A stretch of DNA of 64,000 nucleotides from Hymenobacter algoricola (GTDB lineage: Bacteria > Bacteroidota > Bacteroidia > Cytophagales > Hymenobacteraceae), in the NCBI RefSeq assembly GCF_039539525.1, contig NZ_BAABDH010000034.1, positions 4,865 to 68,864 of the forward strand. Reading direction: 5' to 3'. Below the pieces are notes generated by a model that saw nothing but the letters and a program-made list of their open reading frames with translations, did not search any database and had not been told where the DNA came from. Within the stretch, counting starts at the first letter, position 1. Every line of letters starts with the position of its first letter. Shown here in pieces: positions 54,469 through 64,000 of the stretch. A program made the position numbers and the translations under genes.

Positions 54469-56169
54469 ATGACCGACGAGCCAACCCCAGCTCCGACGCT
54501 TCGCCCTGCCGCTGAGCCCGCGGCTGCCCCGCGCAACACGCGGGCCCAGATCCGGCAGCCGCTGCTGCTGGCGCTGGTGCTGGCGGCGGGCATCCTGCTG
54601 GGAGCCAATCCGTTTCGCCCTTCCGAGCAAAACCCCGACGGCACGGCCCGCGGCTACCTCAAGTTCAAGGAAATCCTGAGCTACGTAGACCGCGACTACG
54701 TGGACTCGGTAGATGCCGAGGCGCTGTCGGATTATGCCATTACGCGCATGCTGGAGCGGCTCGACCCGCACTCGGTCTTCATTCCGGCCAAGCAGCAGCA
54801 GCAGGCGTCGGCCTTTCTGCAGAGCGACTTCGACGGCGTGGGCGTCGAGTTCAACCTGTTTCATGACACCGTAACCGTGGTTTCGCCCCTGAGCGGCGGC
54901 CCTGCCGAGCAGGCCGGCCTGCAGCCCGGCGACCGAATCCTGGCCGTGAACGGCGAGCGGGTTTCGGGCGTGCGCATCACGACCGAGCAGATGTTTGGCA
55001 AGCTGCGCGGCCCCCGCGGCAGCAGCGTGCAGCTGCTGGTGCAGCGCCGCCACCAGTCGAAGCCGATCAGCGTAGTCGTGAACCGCAACCGGATTCCGAA
55101 CAGCTCGGTCGACGTGGCCTACATGCTCGACAACGAAACGGGCTACATCAAGGTGAGCCGGTTTGCCAGCGGCACCTACGACGAGTTCAAGCAGGCCCTC
55201 GCCGACCTGAAGCGGCAGGGCCTCACCCGCCTCGTGCTCGACCTGCGCGGCAACCCCGGCGGCTACCTCGACCGCGCCACCAAGCTGGCCGACGAGTTTA
55301 TCAGCGGCACCAAAAAGCTCGTGTACACCGAAGGCAAGGGCGACCAGTACGACACGCAGACCTACTCGCGCACCCTGGGCGAGTTTGAGGACGGCCCGCT
55401 GGTGGTGCTGGTGGACGAAGGCAGCGCCTCGGCCTCGGAAGTAGTGGCCGGCGCCTTGCAGGACCACGACCGCGCCCTGGTGGTTGGGCGGCGCACCTTC
55501 GGCAAGGGCCTGGTGCAGCAGCCCATTGCCCTCAACGACGGCTCGGAGCTGCGCCTGACCATTGCCCGCTACTACACGCCTTCGGGCCGCTCCATCCAGA
55601 AATCGTACCGCAGCGGGGTGGAAGCCTACGAAAAGGAGCTTTCCCAGCGCCTGCAGCACGGCGAGTTCTTCCACGCCGACAGCATTCACTTTGCCGACTC
55701 CCTGCGCTACCGCACCGACCGGGGCCGCACGGTGTACGGCGGCGGCGGCATCATGCCCGACCTGTTTGTGCCCCGCGACACGTCGGCGTATTCGGCTTAC
55801 TACACCCGCCTGCAAAGCCACAACCTGATCCGGGAGTTTGCCCTGAACTTCTTCCAGGACCACCGTGAGGAGCTGGAAGCCATGCGCTTCGAGCAGTTCA
55901 ACACCACCTTCCGTATCTCCGACGCCCAGCTGCAGGCGCTGACGGTCAAGGCCCGCCAGGACGGGATTCCGAATGACGTAGCCGGCCTGCGCCGCTGCAT
56001 CGGGCTGGTGCGCAACCAGCTCAAGGCCCACATTGCCCGCAGCGCCTACGGCAAAACCGCCTACTACCAGGTACTGCGCGAGCAGGACCACGAGCTGCAG
56101 CAGGCCTTCCACGCCGTAACCGACGGCAACGCCTCCCTCATGCAGGGCATCACCCTCAAGCACGAGTAA
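54469..56169 (+). CDS. S41 family carboxyl-terminal processing protease
   Basis: 566 residues from ATG 54469 (an in-frame start at 54406 is possible). One membrane helix (about 30-46) anchors it facing the periplasm. PDZ domain about 118-200, then the protease core with LDLRGNPGGYL, Ser321 in EGSASASE and Lys346 in TFGKG; the 25-residue Ser-Lys distance is that of CtpA/CtpB proteases. The long C-terminal part (about 370-566) is helical and charged. It degrades or matures envelope proteins. Confidence 0.93.
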   Translation: MTDEPTPAPTLRPAAEPAAAPRNTRAQIRQPLLLALVLAAGILLGANPFRPSEQNPDGTARGYLKFKEILSYVDRDYVDSVDAEALSDYAITRMLERLDPHSVFIPAKQQQQASAFLQSDFDGVGVEFNLFHDTVTVVSPLSGGPAEQAGLQPGDRILAVNGERVSGVRITTEQMFGKLRGPRGSSVQLLVQRRHQSKPISVVVNRNRIPNSSVDVAYMLDNETGYIKVSRFASGTYDEFKQALADLKRQGLTRLVLDLRGNPGGYLDRATKLADEFISGTKKLVYTEGKGDQYDTQTYSRTLGEFEDGPLVVLVDEGSASASEVVAGALQDHDRALVVGRRTFGKGLVQQPIALNDGSELRLTIARYYTPSGRSIQKSYRSGVEAYEKELSQRLQHGEFFHADSIHFADSLRYRTDRGRTVYGGGGIMPDLFVPRDTSAYSAYYTRLQSHNLIREFALNFFQDHREELEAMRFEQFNTTFRISDAQLQALTVKARQDGIPNDVAGLRRCIGLVRNQLKAHIARSAYGKTAYYQVLREQDHELQQAFHAVTDGNASLMQGITLKHE

Positions 56170-56190
56170 GCTGAGCAAGCGCCATCACAG

Positions 56191-56220
56191 AAAAGGCCGG
56201 AACGCACGTTCCGGCCTTTT
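56191..56220 (+). terminator. Intrinsic terminator of the S41 protease gene
   Basis: AAAAGGCCGGAACG (56191-56204) and CGTTCCGGCCTTTT (56207-56220) are perfect arms with T-runs following. Confidence 0.92.
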
Positions 56221-56230
56221 GCCTTTTTAA

Positions 56231-56332
56231 GTCCGTCATGCCGGGCGTCGCGCAGCATCTCGCGGACTGACGTTGGAGTAGTAATCATCCGGCAGCCCGC
56301 GGGATGCTTCGGCTTCGCCTCTTCATGACGGA
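56231..56332. repeat. Long imperfect palindrome, CGTCATG family, copy 2
   Basis: GTCCGTCATG and CATGACGGAC are the outer ends, with CTCGCGG and CCCGCGG inside, as in the copy at 9685-9779. It lies between the S41 protease terminator and the convergent transglutaminase-like gene. Confidence 0.7.
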
Positions 56333-56343
56333 CTATTGGCTTT

Positions 56344-57435
56344 CTACTTCTTGCCGGCCGTCAGGTCGCGGTACAGAAACTGCTTGTCGACGGCGGCGAA
56401 GGGCTGGCCGTCGACTTCGGCGTAGGGGTAGATGAAGTAGTTGAGCGGGGAGCCCTGCTGCTTGGGGTTCAGCGTCAGGTCGCGGCCGCGCGAGAACTCC
56501 AGGCGGTTTTCGTCGTGGGCGCCGAAGAAGTAGTTGCGCCTGGCCGGGTTCTTGGCGGCTTCCGACGCATCGACGGGCACCCAGCCGGTTTCCTTGGTGA
56601 AGAACTCGGCCCAGCAGTGGTAGCCCTTCACCTCGCCGGTGCCCCGCTCGGGGGGCAGCGGAAAGCCGATGCTGAAGCGGGCCGGAATGCCCAGCGCGCG
56701 GCAGTAGCCGATAAACACGGCGTGGAAGTCGGTGCAGTTGCCGCGGCGGGCGTCGCAGGCGTAGTAGATGTCGCCGCGGCCCCAGCCCTGGCCGGTCTTG
56801 TCGTAGGTTACGGTGCTCACCACGTGGTTGTAGATGGCCTGGGCTTTTTCCAGGTCGGTTCTGGCGTTGGCCTTGGCTACCACTTCCAGGGCCCACAGCC
56901 TGATCTTGGGGTCGAGGGGCACGAGCTTATCGGCCTCCAGCCAGCGCGTCATGTTGGGGTCGGCAGCTTCCTTGGGCGCTTTTTTGGGCGGCTCGGGGCT
57001 CAGCATCGGGTTGATATGCTCCCGCCGCTCGGCCTGCACCGCCATCGTAACGGCAAACCCGGCCGGCTGCGGGTCTTTCACCTGCAGGTGCAGCACCTTG
57101 TTGCCGTACTGCCCGGTCAGGATTTCGTACGGATAGGGCGAGGTAATCTTCAGGTTGGCAATGTCCTGCGACTTATCGGTGTGGGGCACGGGCAGCCAGA
57201 GGTCGAGCTGCCTGGCGCCGGCGGGCAGGTCGTGCACCCGGGTGGTATAGTCGAACGAGAACGTGCGGCTGCGCAGCGGAGCAGCGGTCGGGATTTTACC
57301 GGTGGGGGCGAGGCTGCCAGCGGCAAAGGCCAGCAGCAGGGGCCAGGTGAGGGCAGGGAAGAGCACGGGCGGCACACAAAAGGTAAGCAGCCCGTTAGAA
57401 ACAGGCTGAACTATTGGGCCGCAAGTTACAACCAT
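56344..57435 (-). CDS. Transglutaminase-like cysteine peptidase, exported
   Basis: 363 residues with a hydrophobic N-terminal segment (about 20-42). Transglutaminase core: Cys234 in GNCTDFHAVFIG, His273 in GYHCWAEFF and Asp289 in WVPVDASE, with correct order and spacing. The preceding 140 residues have the beta-sandwich of the longer bacterial group (RQLDLWLPVPHTDKSQDI). It probably acts on peptides or proteins in the periplasm; transamidation or proteolysis cannot be told apart. Confidence 0.9.
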   Translation of the reverse strand: MVVTCGPIVQPVSNGLLTFCVPPVLFPALTWPLLLAFAAGSLAPTGKIPTAAPLRSRTFSFDYTTRVHDLPAGARQLDLWLPVPHTDKSQDIANLKITSPYPYEILTGQYGNKVLHLQVKDPQPAGFAVTMAVQAERREHINPMLSPEPPKKAPKEAADPNMTRWLEADKLVPLDPKIRLWALEVVAKANARTDLEKAQAIYNHVVSTVTYDKTGQGWGRGDIYYACDARRGNCTDFHAVFIGYCRALGIPARFSIGFPLPPERGTGEVKGYHCWAEFFTKETGWVPVDASEAAKNPARRNYFFGAHDENRLEFSRGRDLTLNPKQQGSPLNYFIYPYAEVDGQPFAAVDKQFLYRDLTAGKK

Positions 57436-57617
57436 ATCCTCGCTCCGAAGTCCCAGCTGGCGGGCGCGGTCGGCAAGCGGGCCGGTAGCCGGAACATCAG
57501 AAGCCCGGGCTGCAGCGGCTAGGTTGTGCGCCTACGGCTGCTCCACAATAAATTACTCTGGCTGCTTCCTGAAAAAAGTCCCGCTGCTGGCTCAGTGGGA
57601 CTTCCTTTGTGTGCTGT

Positions 57618-59258
57618 TCAGCGCATTACCTGCACCCAGCCCCGGTAGCGGCGGTGGTAGGTTTGGTCGAGGAGGTAATAGTAGTAGATACCGTCGGGCA
57701 GGTTGGGGGCCGGCCAAGTGTTGCGGTAGTCGGCGGCGTGATACTGCTGCCGGCCCCAGCGGTCGTAGACGGTCAGCTCCAGGGTGCGGGGACTGGGCGC
57801 CTGCACCCGGAAGAAGTCGTTTTTCTGGTCGCCGTTGGGCGTTACGATGTTGGGAATAGTGAGCGGGGCGCAGTCCTGGCGGCGCACCTGCACGGTGGCC
57901 GTGGCGCTGAGGCAGCGGTTGCGGACGGTGAGCGTGACGGGGCCGTCCGTGCGGGTGGTGAAGGCCGGACCCGTACTACCGTCGCTCCAGCGGTAGGTGA
58001 GGCCGGCCGGGGCGGGCGGCAGGCGTAGCGTCAGGGGCTCGTCGGCGCAGGTGAGCGTGTCGGCGGGCAGGCGGGGCAAGGCGGGCACGCCGAGCAGCGT
58101 CACCAGGGTGCTGTCGCGCACCAGGCAGCCGTCGGCCGTGCGGGCCGTGAGGCGGTAGCGGCCGGGGGCGGACACGGCGCGGTTGGGTCCGGTGGGGCCG
58201 TCGGCCCAGCGGTAGTCGAGCAGGCCGGGCAGGGCCTGGAGCGTGGCCACCTCGCCGGGGCAGAGCACGGGGCCGGCGGCGGGCAGCAGGCGCTGGCGGG
58301 TGGCATCGAAGGTGCCGACCAGCACCGTATCCTGGGTGGTGCCGCAGCCGAAGTCGGCCGTGACGAGGTAGCGGCCGGGCGTGGTCACCTGGATGCTGCG
58401 CGTGGTCTGGCCCGTGCTCCAGCGGTAGGAGCCGAAGCCGGCCGAGGCGGTGAGCGTGACGGGGGAGCCCGAGCCGCAGAGCAGCAGATCGGGCCCGGCC
58501 GAGAGCGTGAGCCCGGCCGGCGGCACGGCCACCACCGACACGTCGTCGAGGGCGTAGCGGGCCAGGGTGGGGCGGGTACTGCCGGTGAGGCGGCGCACGG
58601 TGGTGGCCGCGTCGGGCAGGAAATTGCCGATGGTCAGGTAGCGCTCCCCGCCCCGGGCCACGAAGGTGCCCGTGACGGCCACGTAGCGCAGCGTATCGGT
58701 GAGGGGTACGCCCCGGGGGGAGCTGATCTGGGGCAGGTTGGAAAAGCCCAGCAGGTCATGGCGCTCGATGGGGGTCGGGGTGAGCAGGAAAGCCAGGCCA
58801 TCCGTGGCCATGGGCGGCAGCCTAGCCTGGCCGTACAATTCCTGGCCCCAGCAGAGGCGGGCATAGGCCGTGACGCGGTAGGAGCAGCCCGCCAGCAGCG
58901 GGGCGGTGAGCGTGGCCTGGATATAGGAGCGGCCCTGCCGGGTGGTGGAATCGGTGCGAAAATCCCCGGCGTACGTTTGAATGACAACGTAGTTGCGGCC
59001 GCTACGGGGCTTGAACCAGGTGGTGTCGTAGCCGAAAAAATCACGCAGACGGCAACTTAGAGAGTGATATACATACGTGTAGGTTGGGGAGCGCCAGCCC
59101 GGCGCTCCGGATGTGCCAATTCCCGCATCGTCAATTCTGTCCAGAGCGCCGACACACCGTACAAACTGCTCAAAGCTGTTGTTCGGAACCAGGTTCTGCG
59201 CCTGGCTGCAGAAGCTGGCCATCGAAAATAACAGCAGGAAAAGGATTGAGGGTTTCAT
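57618..59258 (-). CDS. Secreted multi-Ig protein with type B (CHU_C) T9SS tail
   Basis: 546 residues. Signal peptide ends CSQAQ (about 21). The front (about 22-240) is a jelly-roll-like domain (LVPNNSFEQF ... YLTIGNFLPDA) as seen in gliding-related surface proteins. Two or three Ig/PKD-like repeats follow (SYRWSTGQTTRSIQVTTPGRY, DYRWADGPTGPNRAVSAPGRY, TYRWSDGSTGPAF). The end, IPNIVTPNGDQKNDFFRV ... YDRWG ... YYYLL, is the gliding motility-associated C-terminal domain that directs T9SS export. Confidence 0.9.
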   Translation of the reverse strand: MKPSILFLLLFSMASFCSQAQNLVPNNSFEQFVRCVGALDRIDDAGIGTSGAPGWRSPTYTYVYHSLSCRLRDFFGYDTTWFKPRSGRNYVVIQTYAGDFRTDSTTRQGRSYIQATLTAPLLAGCSYRVTAYARLCWGQELYGQARLPPMATDGLAFLLTPTPIERHDLLGFSNLPQISSPRGVPLTDTLRYVAVTGTFVARGGERYLTIGNFLPDAATTVRRLTGSTRPTLARYALDDVSVVAVPPAGLTLSAGPDLLLCGSGSPVTLTASAGFGSYRWSTGQTTRSIQVTTPGRYLVTADFGCGTTQDTVLVGTFDATRQRLLPAAGPVLCPGEVATLQALPGLLDYRWADGPTGPNRAVSAPGRYRLTARTADGCLVRDSTLVTLLGVPALPRLPADTLTCADEPLTLRLPPAPAGLTYRWSDGSTGPAFTTRTDGPVTLTVRNRCLSATATVQVRRQDCAPLTIPNIVTPNGDQKNDFFRVQAPSPRTLELTVYDRWGRQQYHAADYRNTWPAPNLPDGIYYYYLLDQTYHRRYRGWVQVMR

Positions 59259-59273
59259 CCGGATAGAAAGTCA

Positions 59274-59307
59274 GGGAGTCATCTACCGGAACCGGTAGAT
59301 GACTCCC
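59274..59307. other. Perfect 16-bp palindrome
   Basis: GGGAGTCATCTACCGG (59274-59289) and CCGGTAGATGACTCCC (59292-59307) around AA, only 20 bases after the stop of the frameshifted T9SS gene and just ahead of the next gene. It may serve as a terminator stem, although the T-run on the minus strand is poor. Confidence 0.55.
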
Positions 59308-59326
59308 AAAAATGACAGACCAAAAA

Positions 59327-61635
59327 CTACTCTGATTTAGCCAGGCGGCCGACGACCACCCGGTCAGTTACCAAGCGGTAGAAATACAAGCCTTTGGGAA
59401 GGTGAGAGGCGTCGAAGTCGAGTGTATGGGCCCCGGCTGCCTGTGTGGCACCACTAAGCAGCGTGAGGCGAACCTGGCCGGTCAGGGCGTCTACCAGCGT
59501 GAGGGTAACGGGCTGCGCTACCGGAATAGTATACTCAAACCGGCCCCGCTCATTAGCTAATGGGTTGGGGAAGAAGGCTACGCGGGCGTCCGGCTGCCGC
59601 GTGGCGCCATCAGCCAGCGTACCACGGCAATTCGTATCAGCCGGTTTGAAAATCCCGGTAGCCGTTGAGCTGCCACAGGCATTGTTGAGTGTGATGGTCA
59701 GGCGAACCGTCAACTCACTGCCGGCATTGCCCGGCGTGAAATACCCTGAACCCAATCCAGCCTGATTCGCCAGCCCGTTGAGCGGAATAGCCGCTAAGTT
59801 GCCAGTTCTGGCAATAGCACCCGTCTTGTTCCCAATCTGGTAATAAGTGGTGCCGCCATCCCACTGCTCAAAAGTAGCCTGGTAGGTGTCGTAGTCGCCG
59901 GTGCTGTTGCTGATGCCAATCGAAGCACCGTACTGCCCTACTACCGTTGGAACGGCGGGGTCGTTGGAGGGTGTTTGCGCGACCCCACCACAGTCGTTGA
60001 ATTTCAGTACGGCTGAAGAGGGCGTCAGCGAGCTGACCTGGACCAAGCCCCGCCGCTGCACGGTTTGCCCACAGGAGTTTCGTGCCTCTACTGATACCTG
60101 GAAATAGCCGGTACGGCCATTCAGCAACGGCAGCAGGCTAGTGGGCAGCGCCGGGGTAAAGCCCGTGGTGGCCGTGAAAGCGCTGGTCAGGGTGCCATCG
60201 GCCAGGGCACTGGTTACAGTGACGCGAACGGAGGAGGCATTGGTAACGGTGGCGCTGAGTGCCAACGGCTTGCAGTTATAGACGTTTTGCGCTAACCCCG
60301 GCAGGATGCTCAGGCCGTCTACCTGCGGCGTGGACAAAGTCGCGGCGGCTACTCCAAAGAAGAACTGGTAGTCTTCGCCGTCAATCTGGTTGGGCAGGCG
60401 TTCGAATGGGCTGTCGTAGGGAGCAGCGGCAGAAGTAGGGTGAAGCGTCAGCGCGGGAGACAGGGGAGAGGTAGCGAAGGCCAGAGAGGCAGGATTGATG
60501 GAGCAGAGACTCCCACTGTTGGCTATGCCATAGATCAGCCCATCGTAGGCCAGCTCAAGCTGCGTGTTGCCACAGGAAGCCGAGCCCGCTACGTAGCTGC
60601 TTTGTCCGGTTACCCGGTCCAGAGATATTATGCCCGCGGTGGGCGAAGTGCCAATGGGCTGGTTGCGGTAGCCCGCGACGAGAATCTTTTTGCTGTCGGG
60701 CGAAAATTCCAGCCCCCGGACTACCTGCACCGGCACCCCGGGCGCCAACTCGGGCGTATAGGTTGATAACAGGCTAATATCCAATGCTCCGTTGTTGACA
60801 GCTCTGTTCAGCCTGTACACCTTGTCCAGATGCTGCCAGGCTATAGACTGGCCATCCGGCGAAATATCCATCTCGGTGGTTGAGGCCGGTACGCCGTTGA
60901 GCGAATAGGTAGTGCCGGCGCTGATGCCCGCGCCCGAAATGACGTATTGGGACAGGCCGCCAAACGCATCGGGGCCGTGATAAAGGTCCCGAACCGAGCC
61001 GTTGCGCAGCTTGGAAACGGCGATACCGAAGCTGGTGCCACCAAAACTATCAATCAAAGTTGTTTGGCGGGTTATAGTTGGCAGGCCAGTGCAATCAACC
61101 TCCGCATATACCAACACGTGGTCATATTGACCATGTCGAGTGGTAATTAGATAGAAGCGTTTGCAGGCGCCAGGAACGGGTACCACCGCCATACTGGTGT
61201 AGCTGTTGCCGGTATAGGTCAGAGGAAGCCCATTGCCATCAACCGCAGTGGGGTGTACGTAAGAACTCAGCGTGCCTCGTGCGGTGCCGTCGGGCGTGTA
61301 CAAAACGCCGGAATTGACGTCGACATAAAACAGCAAATTATTATTCTCATCATAACCCGCTGCCGTCAGGCTGTTGTTGCCGGTAGCACCGGGTACTGCT
61401 GCTACCTGTCGGGCTGCCCCCGTTGCTGCTAAAGTTCACCTGATTGGGCGAGAACAGCCAGCTTCGCATCTGGGTTGGCGCGGTTGGCGGAGGTGGGGTA
61501 GTTCCGCCTCCGCCGGCCACGGAGGCAGGAGCTGGAATGCGAAGCGCATTGTGGGAGGTGGCTGCGCCATAATCTGGCAGCAGCGAGAGGGCGGCCAGCA
61601 ATAGCAGCAGCACAAAGGCTTTCTTGCTTATACAA
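59327..61635 (-). pseudogene. T9SS-targeted surface protein gene, frameshifted near its start
   Basis: Two frames make one protein. The first (from TTG 61635 or GTG 61613) gives a signal peptide, a Gly/Pro linker and SWLFSPNQVNFSSNG, then runs to a stop at 61350. The second, open from just upstream of 61336, continues sensibly: RQVAAVPGATGNNSLTAAG, NNNLLFYVDVNSGVLYTPDG and so on for about 690 residues. They join if one base is removed from the run of five C (plus strand 61417-61421). The product has a beta-propeller-like front typical of Bacteroidetes surface proteins (DISPDGQSIAW, LEFSPDSKKILVAG) and a type A T9SS tail (FFPNPLANERGRFEY ... KGLYFYRL). The error could be real or from sequencing. 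Confidence 0.8.
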
Positions 61636-62046
61636 GGAAACGTGAGGGTAAATGGCTAAAAGAAAAGGAACTGTGATACGGTAAAAATCAGAGGCTTTAC
61701 GAGGGCAATCAGTGCCGAATGCAGAGCCATGTATGCTTGTCCTGCAAAACCGCGTAGCGGTCTGCCAGACTGGAAAGCAGCAAACAGGCAATAGGTAGAA
61801 TAGGGCGGAGTAGGCTAGGGCTAACACCGACGACTCCGCCTATGGGAGTACATCGGGCAGTAAGAGTACTGCTAATTAGCTTTAGTGACAAGCTGTTCAC
61901 AGAGAATTTGCCCTGGCAAACCGGGCATCCGCCTTTAGCTGGGTTTCGTTTCCGGCCGGGCGGCAGGACAACCGTTTCTGGCGGCTCCTGCGTACCTTCA
62001 CGCTACCGCCCGGCATTCGTTTTCCCACCCGCTAACTTCTTTCCGC
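61636..62046. other. 411-base gap without a supported gene
   Basis: Holds the divergent start regions of the frameshifted T9SS gene and homogentisate dioxygenase. A TACCTTCA box about 50 bases before the latter's ATG is a weak -7 candidate. A 63-codon frame at 61709-61900 (minus) resembles nothing and is not called. Confidence 0.4.
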
Positions 62047-63255
62047 ATGGCCTACTACCACCGCCTCGGCCAGATTCCGCGCAAGCGCCACACCCAGTTC
62101 CGCCAGCCCGACGGCACGCTCTACGCCGAGCAACTCGTGGGCACGCTGGGCTTCCACGGCGTGTCGTCGTTGCTCTACCACGTGCACCCGCCCACCCAGA
62201 TCAAGCACGTGGGCGAGCCGGTGCCCTACGGCCCGAAGCTGCTCAAGGACCGGCCGCTGGCGCCCAGCCACCTGCGTACCCTGGCCCAGACGAGCACCGG
62301 CGGCGACTACCTGGCTGCCCGCCAGACCATGATCGGCAACGCCGACGTGACGCTGAGCATCTGCAACCCCACCGAGCGGCGGATGCAGTACTACTACAAA
62401 AACGCCCTGGCCGACGAGGTCATCTTCGTGCACGAGGGCAGCGGGGAGTTGTGGAGCCAGCTGGGCATCGTGCGCTTCGAGCCCGGCGACTACGTCATCA
62501 TTCCGCGCACCATCATCCACCAGCTGCACTTCGATGAGGGCCCGGTGCGCCTGCTGATTATCGAGTCGTTCAGCCCCATCGAAACCTGCCGGCGCTACCG
62601 CAACCACTTCGGCCAGCTGCTCGAGCACTCGCCCTACTGCGAGCGGGACATCCGGCCGCCGGCCGAGCTGGTCACCGGCGACGTGCGGGCGTCGGGCGAG
62701 TACCTGGTCCAGATCAAGAAGGAAGGCTACCTCCACCAGCTCACCTACGCCCACTCGCCCTTCGACGTGGTGGGCTGGGACGGCTACTTCTACCCCTACG
62801 CCACCAGCATCCACGACTTCGAGCCGATAACCGGCCGCCTGCACCAGCCGCCGCCCGTGCACCAGCACTTCGAGGCCCACAACTTCGTCATCTGCTCGTT
62901 TGTGCCCCGCCTGTTCGACTACCACCCGCTGAGCATTCCGGCGCCCTACAACCACTCCAACGTCGACTCCGACGAGGTGCTCTACTACGTGGCGGGCAAC
63001 TTCATGTCGCGCAAGGGCATTGACCTGGCCTCATTTACGGTGCATCCCAGCGGCATTCCCCATGGGCCGCACCCGGGTACGGTGGAAGCCAGCCTGGGCA
63101 AAAAGGAAACCCACGAGCTGGCCGTTATGGTCGACACGTTCCGCCCACTCTACCTCACCGAAGCGGCCCTGCCCTACCTCGACGAGAAGTACCCGATGAG
63201 CTGGAACCCCGATTTCAAGCACGACCCGCCCCGGGCCGCCGACATGATGGACTAA
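62047..63255 (+). CDS. hmgA: Homogentisate 1,2-dioxygenase
   Basis: 402 residues. Opens the ring of homogentisate in tyrosine/phenylalanine breakdown, giving maleylacetoacetate. Two cupin halves: FVHEGSGELWSQLG and FEPGDYVIIPRTIIH in the first; the second has PPPVHQHFEAHNFVICSF and NHSNVDSDEVLYYV, where His303 and Glu310 (or Asp309) are the expected iron ligands, then HPSGIPHGPHPG with the third ligand His. Length and pattern match the bacterial family with this H-S-N-V-D-S-D-E form. Other genes of the pathway are not in the window. Confidence 0.93.
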   Translation: MAYYHRLGQIPRKRHTQFRQPDGTLYAEQLVGTLGFHGVSSLLYHVHPPTQIKHVGEPVPYGPKLLKDRPLAPSHLRTLAQTSTGGDYLAARQTMIGNADVTLSICNPTERRMQYYYKNALADEVIFVHEGSGELWSQLGIVRFEPGDYVIIPRTIIHQLHFDEGPVRLLIIESFSPIETCRRYRNHFGQLLEHSPYCERDIRPPAELVTGDVRASGEYLVQIKKEGYLHQLTYAHSPFDVVGWDGYFYPYATSIHDFEPITGRLHQPPPVHQHFEAHNFVICSFVPRLFDYHPLSIPAPYNHSNVDSDEVLYYVAGNFMSRKGIDLASFTVHPSGIPHGPHPGTVEASLGKKETHELAVMVDTFRPLYLTEAALPYLDEKYPMSWNPDFKHDPPRAADMMD

Positions 63256-63340
63256 CTTTTGCGGGGCGCCGGCCGACACTAAACCGGCCCGCCGGCCGTT
63301 TGGCGGGTACCTACTTTTGCTTACCCTCACCTTTTGCTCC

Positions 63341-63880
63341 ATGAAAAAGATATTTCTGCTTTTGCCCGTGCTGGCGCTGCTGGCCCTGGCCACCTTTAGC
63401 TGCAAGAAAATAAAGCAGCTGCTCACCTTCGAGATTTCGCACACCGAGAACTTCAAGATTCCCGCCACGCCCCTCGTCGGCGGCCTGCCGGTGACGCTGA
63501 ACCTGCCGGTGCCCGTGACCAACAAGGCCTCCGAAACCTTCAGCAAACAGGGCACCCGCGCCGACTTGGTGAAGGACGTGACGCTGACCAAGCTCACGCT
63601 GTCGATTATTGACCCGACCACCGAGAACTTCAACTTTCTGAAGAGCATCGAAATATCCATCGGCACCGACCAGACCGACATCGTACCCCTGGCCTCCCTG
63701 ACCGACGTGCCGATGGGCGTGCAGACCATTGAGCTGCAGTCGAGCGGCACCAAGCTCGACAAGTACCTGAAGGCCCCGAACTACACGCTCTACACCAAAG
63801 CCACCGTGCGCCAGGCCACCACCAAGGAAATTACGGTGAAGGAAGAAATTCGCTTCAAGGTAACGGCCGACCCGCTGTAG
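63341..63880 (+). CDS. Small lipoprotein, family member 2
   Basis: 179 residues from ATG 63341. Lipobox A-T-F-S-C21. Same family as 41223-41747: the strand pattern DVTLTKLTLSI, the segment FLKSIEISI, VPMGVQTIEL and TKLDKYL line up with the other copy. Beta-rich, surface or periplasmic, function unknown. A TACTTTTG box at 63312-63319 is a good -7 match, but its TTTG partner at 63299 is too close. Confidence 0.78.
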   Translation: MKKIFLLLPVLALLALATFSCKKIKQLLTFEISHTENFKIPATPLVGGLPVTLNLPVPVTNKASETFSKQGTRADLVKDVTLTKLTLSIIDPTTENFNFLKSIEISIGTDQTDIVPLASLTDVPMGVQTIELQSSGTKLDKYLKAPNYTLYTKATVRQATTKEITVKEEIRFKVTADPL

Positions 63881-63896
63881 GCCTCCGCACTTCCAC

Positions 63897-63934
63897 AAAA
63901 AAGGCCCGCTGAAACTGTTCAGCGGGCCTTTTTT
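63897..63934 (+). terminator. Intrinsic terminator
   Basis: A perfect 17-base stem (63897-63913 and 63918-63934) with a 4-base loop; A6 before and T6 after make it bidirectional. It lies 17 bases past the lipoprotein stop. The remaining 66 bases of the window show no feature. Confidence 0.93.
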
Positions 63935-64000
63935 ATGAGTTTGTCGGGTCCGGAAATATGTTGACAGCTTTTCCAAAAGGTGTCATGAAAACCGAGTTTG

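Noticed and set aside
61709..61900. 63-codon minus-strand frame
   Set aside because: No start context, no similarity; lies in the divergent promoter gap.

Overview
The window looks like chromosome from a high-GC member of the Bacteroidetes, most like Hymenobacter or a close relative in the Cytophagales. Four proteins carry, or should carry, type IX secretion tails. There is a TonB-dependent receptor with an N-terminal carboxypeptidase-regulatory-like domain, there are few Shine-Dalgarno sequences, and one good promoter of the Bacteroidetes TTTG/TAnnTTTG type is visible. No rRNA, tRNA, CRISPR array, IS transposase or prophage was seen.

Left part (1-15 kb). This is a molybdenum cofactor and formate neighbourhood: fdhD (cut by the window edge), a MOT1-type molybdate transporter, moaA, moaD, moaE, a mobB-mobA fusion, moaC and moeA, then an oxalate/formate-type MFS carrier with its 48-residue small subunit. 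Lying inside it (3365-6996, minus strand) is the most unusual locus of the window: a two-domain isoprenoid enzyme (class I synthase-like plus squalene-cyclase-like toroid), an M50 membrane protease with a PqqD-like peptide-binding N-terminus, and two unannotated 45- and 53-residue peptides that share a 16-position leader block, a tryptophan and a (D/E)-I-P-(L/V) tail. I read it as a peptide-modification system, perhaps peptide prenylation comparable to ComQ/ComX.

Middle part (15-33 kb). It holds a cell-wall amidase, a lipoprotein, a TonB-C protein, a TPR protein, a TonB-dependent receptor divergent from a MarR regulator, and the methionine genes metH-metF behind a SAM-I riboswitch. The 3' end of metH is extended by a DUF559 endonuclease-like domain that sits between two 49-bp inverted repeats, and an AT-rich palindrome is inserted in frame between two MetH domains. 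Then come a PA14-OmpA protein, a polytopic membrane protein, an old yellow enzyme and a short-chain dehydrogenase.

Right part (33-64 kb). It holds a large parallel-beta-helix T9SS protein, a gluconate-dehydrogenase-subunit-3/GMC/GH1-like run, two members of one small lipoprotein family, a deletion scar joining the 3' ends of a probable catalase gene and oxyR, a pullulanase, a patatin/outer-membrane-barrel protein, a KirBac channel, a repeat-rich T9SS protein, a zinc-dependent phospholipase C-like protein, ruvX-def, an S41 protease, a transglutaminase-like protein, two more T9SS proteins (one frameshifted) and homogentisate dioxygenase. Several families of short palindromic repeats are scattered between genes.
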